Origin: Acidovorax sp. GBBC 1281 | GTDB lineage: Bacteria > Pseudomonadota > Gammaproteobacteria > Burkholderiales > Burkholderiaceae_C | NCBI RefSeq assembly: GCF_028473645.1 | Contig: NZ_CP097269.1 | Coordinates: forward strand, 186,001-250,000 | Reading direction: 5' to 3' | Length of the DNA: 64,000 nucleotides | Part shown: piece by piece, positions 55,288-61,242 of the stretch | How the letters are laid out: each line of letters begins with the position of its first letter | How positions within the stretch are numbered: the stretch's first letter is position 1 | Notes under the pieces: generated by a model | Seen by the model: only the letters and a program-made list of their open reading frames with translations | The model's database searches: none | What the model was told of the DNA's origin: nothing | Program-made: the position numbers and the translations under genes

Positions 55288-55349
55288 TTCGCATGGCGGG
55301 CATTGCATTCGCATTCCGGGCGGAGCGGAGCCGGCCGACTTCGTAGATT
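55288..55349 (+). promoter_or_regulatory. PIP box and -10 (hrpII promoter) of LRR-Fic gene 1
   Basis: TTCGC (55288-55292), 15 bases, TTCGC (55308-55312), 31 bases, TAGATT (55344-55349). A perfect hrpII promoter. The expected transcript start is about 70 bases before the ATG at 55424. Confidence 0.9.
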
Positions 55350-55423
55350 GCGGGTCCACTGGCCCGTCCCGCGGGCCTGCCCACCCCCTGCCCGCGACGC
55401 GCTTGCCGCGTGTCCGCCCTGCC

Positions 55424-57052
55424 ATGACATCGCTTTCCACCCTGTTCAAACAGGAGCCGTTCACGCACCGCTCCGAAGCCCCGCCCCCCGCTGCGGTGCC
55501 GTCGCCCCCCTCGCGCTCCACGCCGGCTTCTGCCGACACCCACGCCCAGGCGCTGCGATCGCGCGCGGTGGCCGCTGCACCGGGGGCGATACCGCCCCGC
55601 GCAGCGTCCTTCGACGCGGTTCGGTGGAAGCAGGAACTGCAACGCTGGTGCGACGCCGATCCGCACCGGGCCGTCTCGGGCCACCACGGGCTGTTCGGGC
55701 GCCTGCGGGCGCTGGGGCGCAAGGCCAGGGCGGAGAAGGCGGACGATGGCCTTCCCCTGCTCGCGGAGCGCCGGGAGGTGGCGATGCAGCGCTTGCTCGC
55801 CTGCCATGCGCAAGGCGCCGATGGCCGCACGCTCGACCTGAGCGGGCTGGGACTCTCCAGCCTGCCGCCGGGCCTGGAACGGCTGTCGCACCTGGAGGCG
55901 CTGGACCTGTCGAACAACACCGGCCTGCAATCCCTGCCCGAAGGGCTGGCCGGGTGCCGCAACCTGCGCAGCCTCACGGCCTGCAACGGCTTTGTCAGCC
56001 ACGTGCCGCCCTCCCTGTTCCAGTTGCCGAACCTCGAAACGCTCGATCTGTCGGCCAACCCTTTTCTCAAGGCATTGCCGCAGGCCATGGCGCAAGCCCC
56101 CCGCCTGCGGGAGTTGCGCGTGCCGCATTGCGACGTGAGCCACCTGCCGCCGGGCATGGCGGACATGCCTGCGCTGCAGACCGTGGATGTGTCGCACAAC
56201 CGCGGCCTGCACACGCTGCCGCCCGGCCTGCGCGAGAGCCACATTGCGCTCGCACTGCAGGGCACGCCGGTGGCGCTCACGGACCGCTTGCTGCAGCCCG
56301 TGCCGTGGTCCCCCGGGCAGCGCGCCGCGCTGGAAACCCGCGTGGGACCACTGTCGAGCGCCTGGCGGGCTTGTGAGCCCTTGCTGCAGGACGGCAGCGC
56401 ATCGCGTGCGGCGATGGATAAGGCGCGCAATGCGCTCTCTCAGTCGTTGCGCATCGACGGCGCGGGCACCGAGGCCGCCTGGGCCGATGCGGACGCGGCT
56501 GTGCAGCGCTGGCTGAGCCAGGGCCTGCCGATCACGACCGAGCGCCTCCAGGAGATCGGTTGGCGCCTGAACGGCCGCCCCGCCGGCGGGGCGCAGCTGC
56601 GGGCGATGGAGTTCCAGCGCATCCCGGCCGATGCGCAGGGCCTCACCGCCAGCCACCTCGACTATCCCCCGGTCCGCGCACTGCCCGGCCATCTCGCGGC
56701 GCTGGACACCTGGCTGGCCCAGGACGACGCGCCGGCTTCTCCGCTGGCGGCCACGGAGCGGGCCGCGCTGCTGTACCGGGCGGTGGAGAGCCTGCGCCCC
56801 TTCGAGGCGGGCAATGGCCCGGCCGCGCTGATGGCGATGGACTGGGCCCTGCAGCAGCATGGGTTGCCGCCCGTCGCGCTGGACGCCGAAGCCATGACCG
56901 GGCAGGTGGCGAAGGACGTGACGGTGGCCGACGGCGCGTTGACCGATGCGGCGGTTTTCGCCTCGGCCCCAGCCGGCGGCGTGCCTCATGCGCTTTTCGA
57001 CGCCGTGATGCAGGGCATGGAGGACGCCCTTCGCGCCCTGCTGCCGCGCTGA
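55424..57052 (+). CDS. Candidate type III effector: leucine-rich repeats plus degenerate Fic domain (1)
   Basis: A 542-residue protein without a Sec signal; residues 1-60 are rich in Ser, Pro, Ala and Thr, as in type III effectors. Residues 137-272 hold about six leucine-rich repeats (LEALDLSNNTGLQSLPEGL; LETLDLSANPF). From about residue 368 to 490 it looks like a Fic domain: a RLQEIGWRLNG helix, a YPPVRALPGHLAALDTWL flap-like stretch, and RPFEAGNGPAAL at residues 458-469, against canonical HxFx(D/E)GN(G/K)RxxR. The catalytic His is Arg458, and both motif Arg residues are lost. LRR then Fic is the layout of Xanthomonas AvrAC/XopAC. A perfect hrpII promoter lies upstream. The start has no clear ribosome binding site; an in-frame TTG lies at 55403. 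Confidence 0.75.
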   Translation: MTSLSTLFKQEPFTHRSEAPPPAAVPSPPSRSTPASADTHAQALRSRAVAAAPGAIPPRAASFDAVRWKQELQRWCDADPHRAVSGHHGLFGRLRALGRKARAEKADDGLPLLAERREVAMQRLLACHAQGADGRTLDLSGLGLSSLPPGLERLSHLEALDLSNNTGLQSLPEGLAGCRNLRSLTACNGFVSHVPPSLFQLPNLETLDLSANPFLKALPQAMAQAPRLRELRVPHCDVSHLPPGMADMPALQTVDVSHNRGLHTLPPGLRESHIALALQGTPVALTDRLLQPVPWSPGQRAALETRVGPLSSAWRACEPLLQDGSASRAAMDKARNALSQSLRIDGAGTEAAWADADAAVQRWLSQGLPITTERLQEIGWRLNGRPAGGAQLRAMEFQRIPADAQGLTASHLDYPPVRALPGHLAALDTWLAQDDAPASPLAATERAALLYRAVESLRPFEAGNGPAALMAMDWALQQHGLPPVALDAEAMTGQVAKDVTVADGALTDAAVFASAPAGGVPHALFDAVMQGMEDALRALLPR

Positions 57053-57055
57053 AAT

Positions 57056-57117
57056 TTCGCATGCGCGGCCAAGGCATCGCATCCGCACCATGGCGCGGGG
57101 GGCGGGATCCGTAGATT
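57056..57117 (+). promoter_or_regulatory. Near-perfect PIP box and -10 (hrpII promoter) of LRR-Fic gene 2
   Basis: TTCGC (57056-57060), 15 bases, ATCGC (57076-57080; one mismatch), 31 bases, TAGATT (57112-57117). Box spacing, distance and -10 hexamer are identical to those of gene 1. The first half-site begins four bases after the stop codon of gene 1. Confidence 0.8.
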
Positions 57118-57195
57118 GGATACATCCCGTCGCAATTGGACGGGTTTTGTTCCATCACCAACCTTTCACCACGCGTTTGCCCGCGTGCCCATGCC

Positions 57196-58839
57196 ATGAA
57201 CGCGACCACCGACGTCCTTGCCCGCGTACCCCACAGCCCCGGTGCCGAGGGCAGCGCCGCGACCAGCGAGGGCGCATCGGCCTTCCGCTTCCTGCGCCGC
57301 CACCATGCAGGCCAGGGGCACGGCGCTGCCCGGGCCGCCGGCCGCGCTGGCACCGAAACCCCCGAAATGGAGCGCTGGATGCGCGAACTGCAGGAGTGGT
57401 GCGATGCCGATCCCAACCGGCCGCCGCCCCGCCAGCAGGGCCTGTGGGCCCGCATGCTCGGCCGCCTGCGCACCCCCGAAGCGGACCTGGACGACGACGG
57501 CGAAACCGCCGCCACGTTCGCCGAACGCCGCAAGGAGGCCGTCAAGCGCGTGCTGGCCTGCCACGCCCTGGGCGAGGAAGGGTGGCAACTGGACCTGCGC
57601 GTGCTGCGCCTGTCCTCCCTGCCGCCTGGGCTGGACCGCCTGCGTCATCTCAAGCACCTGGACGTGTCGGACAACACGGGCTTTCACCGCCTGCCCGAGA
57701 CCCTGGCGCTGTGCCGGGGTCTGCGCACCCTTACGGCGCGCAACTGCGTGGTCACCGAAGTGCCGCAGGCCCTGGCCTGGCTGCAGCACCTCGAAATGCT
57801 GGACCTGTCGGCCAACTTCAGCCTGCGCGAGCTGCCCGAATCGCTGGCGCAGGCCCCGCGGCTGGCGACCGTGATCCTCACGCACTGCGGCCTGCAGAAC
57901 GTGCCCGAGGCCATGGCCCGCATGCCCGTGCTGCAGTTGCTGGACCTGTCGCACAACCTGCAGCTGCACAACGTGCCGGCCGCCGTGCGGGACCATCCCG
58001 CCGTCGATCTGACGGGCACGCCCGTGGCGCTGCTGTCCAACCTGCTGCAGGCCCCCCGCTGGAACCCGCCGCAGCAGGCGCGCCTGGCCGCGCGGCTGGA
58101 CGGCGTGGCCGTCGGCTGGCAGGAATGCCTGGGCGTGCTGCGCAAGAACGCGGGGCTGCGCGCCGAGGTGAACGCCTGGCGCAGCGGCCTGTCGCTGGTG
58201 CTGCGCACCGATGGCGTGGGCACGGAAGACGCCTGGGCCGACGCTGCCCAGGCCGTGGGCACCTGGCTGCATGCGGGCCAGTCCATCACGCCCGAGCGGC
58301 TGCTGGAGATCGGTTGGCGCCTGAACGGCTGCCCGGCCGGCGGACCCCGGGCACGCACGCGCGAATTCCAGCGGCTGGCCGCCGGCACGTCGGGCTCCAC
58401 CGTCTTCGGCGACCCGGGCGTGCTCGCCCCCCGCTTCCTCACGCCGGGTGCGGGCGAGCAGCGCGCCTATCCCATGGCGGCCTCGCTCACGCGTCACCTG
58501 GAAACGCTGTCGGCCTGGATCTCGCCGGCCGATGCGGTCTATCCCGCGCTGACCCGCCTGGAGGCCGTGGAGCGGGCCGCGCGCCTGTACCAGGCCCTGG
58601 TCAGCCTGCGCCCCTTCGACGAGGGCAACGGCCCCGCCGCCCTCATGGCCATGGATTGGGCGCTGCAGCAGCACGGCCTGCCGCCCGTGGTGCTGGAGGA
58701 GTCGGTGCTGAGCCAGGCCATCGTGTTCGCCGAAGACCTGCCCTCCGAAGGCCCGAATGCCCTGGTGAGCGCCCTGGTCGAAGGCATGGAAGAGCTGGTG
58801 CAGACGCTGTGCCCCGGCAGCCTGCGGTTGCTGGCCTGA
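57196..58839 (+). CDS. Candidate type III effector: leucine-rich repeats plus degenerate Fic domain (2)
   Basis: A 547-residue paralogue of the preceding protein. Leucine-rich repeats span about residues 131-265 (LKHLDVSDNTGFHRLPETL; LEMLDLSANFSLRELPESL). The C-terminal Fic-like part has RLLEIGWRLNGCPAGG near residue 366 and RPFDEGNGPAAL at residues 472-483. Arg472 replaces the catalytic His and Pro/Leu replace the two motif arginines; the acidic residue of the motif is kept here but not in copy 1. The start is the ATG at 57196, placing it about 70 bases after the expected transcription start. No Sec signal is present, and the N-terminus is Ala/Ser/Thr-rich. Own near-perfect hrpII promoter. 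Confidence 0.75.
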   Translation: MNATTDVLARVPHSPGAEGSAATSEGASAFRFLRRHHAGQGHGAARAAGRAGTETPEMERWMRELQEWCDADPNRPPPRQQGLWARMLGRLRTPEADLDDDGETAATFAERRKEAVKRVLACHALGEEGWQLDLRVLRLSSLPPGLDRLRHLKHLDVSDNTGFHRLPETLALCRGLRTLTARNCVVTEVPQALAWLQHLEMLDLSANFSLRELPESLAQAPRLATVILTHCGLQNVPEAMARMPVLQLLDLSHNLQLHNVPAAVRDHPAVDLTGTPVALLSNLLQAPRWNPPQQARLAARLDGVAVGWQECLGVLRKNAGLRAEVNAWRSGLSLVLRTDGVGTEDAWADAAQAVGTWLHAGQSITPERLLEIGWRLNGCPAGGPRARTREFQRLAAGTSGSTVFGDPGVLAPRFLTPGAGEQRAYPMAASLTRHLETLSAWISPADAVYPALTRLEAVERAARLYQALVSLRPFDEGNGPAALMAMDWALQQHGLPPVVLEESVLSQAIVFAEDLPSEGPNALVSALVEGMEELVQTLCPGSLRLLA

Positions 58840-58870
58840 GCCGGGAGCCCAGGCCGGCGTGGCCGTCCAG

Positions 58871-59635
58871 TCAGCCGCAGGCGCGGAACGGCCGGCTGGC
58901 CAACAGGCCGCGCAACTGCCCCTCCGCCTGGGTGCGCAGGGCCGCGGTGGCGGCCGGCAGGCGCAGCACGTAGCCCGTGGCATCGGTGCGTTCCTGCACC
59001 ACGCGGGCGGTGCGCACGCCCTGCGTGCCCAGCGTGGCCAGGGCCCGCTCGGCGGCCTCTTCCGTGGAAAAGCGACCCAGCGACAGGCCCGGCTCCAGCG
59101 CCGCGCCCGGCCGGTCGTACGGCACCTTGCGGGCGCGCAGCTCGGCGCGTTTCTTCTCCAGCGTGTCCTCGTCGGCGAAGCGGCCCATGTAGACCATCCA
59201 GCGGCCGGTGAGCGAGATCGGCTCCAGCGTCCAGCTGCCCGCCGGCAGGCCGGCCGTTGCGGTGCGCAGCGCATCGAGCTGCCCCTTCTCGAACGTGCCC
59301 GCCTGCAGGCAGGGCGCGGGCTCGGCGGCGGCCACGGGTGGGGCCGATGCGGGCGCGGCCTCGCTGGTGCTGGGTGCGGGAGTGGAGGCGGGAGCGGGCG
59401 GGGTGGCGGGGGCTGCAGGCGTTTCGCCCCCGTTCGCGTTTGAGTTTCCGTTGGGGGTGGTGCCCGCTCCGTTGGCGCGGCCCAGGCGCAGGTTCTCGGG
59501 CTGGATCTGCTGCTCCAGGCGCTGGGGCTCGGACTGCTCGGGCGGCGCCCAGCCCCACGAGCGCAGCAGCCCCTGCGCCCACGCGTAGTAGCCGGCATTG
59601 GCCAGCAGCAGAACCAGGACAGCGGCGCGCAGCAT
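58871..59635 (-). CDS. SPOR-domain protein with N-terminal membrane anchor
   Basis: A 254-residue protein. One membrane helix (LRAAVLVLLLANAGYYAWAQGLL) is followed by a long Pro/Ala/Ser-rich spacer (about residues 60-105) and a SPOR-type C-terminal domain (WMVYMGRFADEDTLEKKRAE; LGRFSTEEAAERALATL), which binds denuded peptidoglycan at division sites. It is encoded 17 bases after birA in the same direction, a common arrangement in related bacteria. Confidence 0.82.
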   Translation of the reverse strand: MLRAAVLVLLLANAGYYAWAQGLLRSWGWAPPEQSEPQRLEQQIQPENLRLGRANGAGTTPNGNSNANGGETPAAPATPPAPASTPAPSTSEAAPASAPPVAAAEPAPCLQAGTFEKGQLDALRTATAGLPAGSWTLEPISLTGRWMVYMGRFADEDTLEKKRAELRARKVPYDRPGAALEPGLSLGRFSTEEAAERALATLGTQGVRTARVVQERTDATGYVLRLPAATAALRTQAEGQLRGLLASRPFRACG

Positions 59636-59652
59636 GGGTGGGCCTTTGTCGG

Positions 59653-60498
59653 TCAGCGGGGCGCCGACGGGCCGGCGGGCCGCACGCTGATCTCGGAGCT
59701 GGTCACGGCCTGCATGCCCTGCGCGGTGTGCACCAGCAGCGCGCCATCCTCGCCCACGCCATGGGCCGTGCCCGTGGTGCCATCGCTCAGCGTCACCGCG
59801 CGGCCGCTCAGCACGTCGCGGTGGTGGAACCGGGCCTGCACCGGCGCGAAGCCATAGGCCTCGAAGGATTGCAGCATGGCGACCAGCGGCGCGGCGATGC
59901 GCTGCAGCGCCGTGGGCGCATCCAGGCCGGGCTCCACGTCCTGCAGGCTGCCGGGTGGGGTGTTCATGCCGTCCGCCTGCGGCGGCTGCACGTTGATTCC
60001 GATGCCGGCCACCACGTAGCGCGTGGCGGGGGCAGCATGCGCTTCCCAGCCGGGCGCGACGAGGCTCGCCGTCTCCACCAGGATGCCAGCCAGCTTGCGA
60101 TCGCCGTCCAGCCACAGGTCGTTGGGCCATTTGAGGCCGATGCGCGCGGCACCCGACAGCGGCGTAGGCTGCAGGCTCTCGGCCACGCTCACCCCCACGG
60201 CGAGCGACAGGCCCGACCAGTCGGCCGGCGCCAGCGGCATGCCCAGCGAGAACATGAGCGCATCGCCCACCGCGCCACGCCAGGGCCGGCCCAGCCGCCC
60301 GCGGCCGGCGGTCTGCAGTTCGGCCACGAGCAGCGTGGGCTCGGCCAGGCCCGCGCGGGCGCGGCGCATGAGTTGGGTGTTGGTGGAGTCGATGCTCGGC
60401 AGCACCTCCACGGTGAAGCCCGGCAGCACGGGGGCCACGGCTTCCCAGATGGCCTCGGCGGGCCAGCGGATGGGGGCGTCGGGGGCGCGGCCGGTCAC
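59653..60498 (-). CDS. birA: Biotin-[acetyl-CoA-carboxylase] ligase
   Basis: A 281-residue biotin protein ligase. The biotinyl-AMP loop QTAGRGRLGRPWRGA and the motif KWPNDLWLDGDRKLAGILVE are present. There is no N-terminal helix-turn-helix, so it is the non-regulatory class of ligase. It attaches biotin to acetyl-CoA carboxylase and related enzymes. The start is GTG 60498, overlapping the stop of the SET-domain gene by four bases (GTGA). Confidence 0.93.
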   Translation of the reverse strand: MTGRAPDAPIRWPAEAIWEAVAPVLPGFTVEVLPSIDSTNTQLMRRARAGLAEPTLLVAELQTAGRGRLGRPWRGAVGDALMFSLGMPLAPADWSGLSLAVGVSVAESLQPTPLSGAARIGLKWPNDLWLDGDRKLAGILVETASLVAPGWEAHAAPATRYVVAGIGINVQPPQADGMNTPPGSLQDVEPGLDAPTALQRIAAPLVAMLQSFEAYGFAPVQARFHHRDVLSGRAVTLSDGTTGTAHGVGEDGALLVHTAQGMQAVTSSEISVRPAGPSAPR

Positions 60499-61142
60499 CG
60501 GCGGGGGCTCCGCGCCTTGCGGCCCGGTCGGGGCGGCGCGGCAGTTTCTGTGGCGGGCGGTGCCTTGGCCTTGCGGGCGCCCTGGCCTCGCTTCGCTTCT
60601 TTGCCGGCCTTGTTCGCCTTGGCCGGCTTTTCAGGCGCCATGCCTGGCGGCGCCCAGCCGCGCTTGGGCGCCAGCAGCGTGCCCCGGCAGTTGGCGCTGC
60701 CGCACCAGCAGGGGTATTCGGCCTTGAGCTTGGGGGTGTAGCGCTCTTCGATGATGAGGCCGTAGTCGTAGTTCAGCTCGTCGCCCGCGGCGATGTTGCG
60801 CAGGGCGGTGATGAAGATCCGGCCGTCCCGTTCGTCGGCGAAGCAGTTGGGGTCGCAGCTGTGGTTGATCCAGCGCGATGAATTGCCGCCGAACTTTGCG
60901 TCGATCACGTGGTCTTCATCCACGTGGAAGTAAAAGGTATGGTTGGGCTGCGCGGGATCGTGCGGGTGCCGGTCCTGGGCCTCCTGCCAGCTGATGACCT
61001 CGCCCGTGTACTCGATGAGCACTTCGCCTTCGGCGATATCCTGCACGGCGAAGACGCCCTTGCCATGCACGCCCGAGCGCCGGGTCTGGAGGCGGCGCCC
61101 CGGTGCGGACGGGGGGGCTGCGGGCGATGCGGTGCGGGGCAT
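60495..61142 (-). CDS. SET-domain lysine methyltransferase-like protein
   Basis: A 215-residue protein. The SET domain fills residues 18-150: GVHGKGVFAVQDI, then IEYTGEVIS, RWINHSCDPNC (cofactor pocket and pseudoknot) and ELNYDYG. A post-SET-like zinc motif follows (CWCGSANCRG). The last 50 residues are a Lys/Ala/Pro-rich basic tail. SET domains methylate protein lysines and are uncommon in bacteria; the target here is unknown. It is translationally coupled to birA. Confidence 0.88.
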   Translation of the reverse strand: MPRTASPAAPPSAPGRRLQTRRSGVHGKGVFAVQDIAEGEVLIEYTGEVISWQEAQDRHPHDPAQPNHTFYFHVDEDHVIDAKFGGNSSRWINHSCDPNCFADERDGRIFITALRNIAAGDELNYDYGLIIEERYTPKLKAEYPCWCGSANCRGTLLAPKRGWAPPGMAPEKPAKANKAGKEAKRGQGARKAKAPPATETAAPPRPGRKARSPRR

Positions 61143-61242
61143 GGCAAAACTCTGTTAGTTTGAATAGGCACACAGGCGCGTGCGCGTGTACGCGTGTGAG
61201 AAGCGGATTGTAGAAGCGCCTTTCAACGGCGAAACCCACAAC

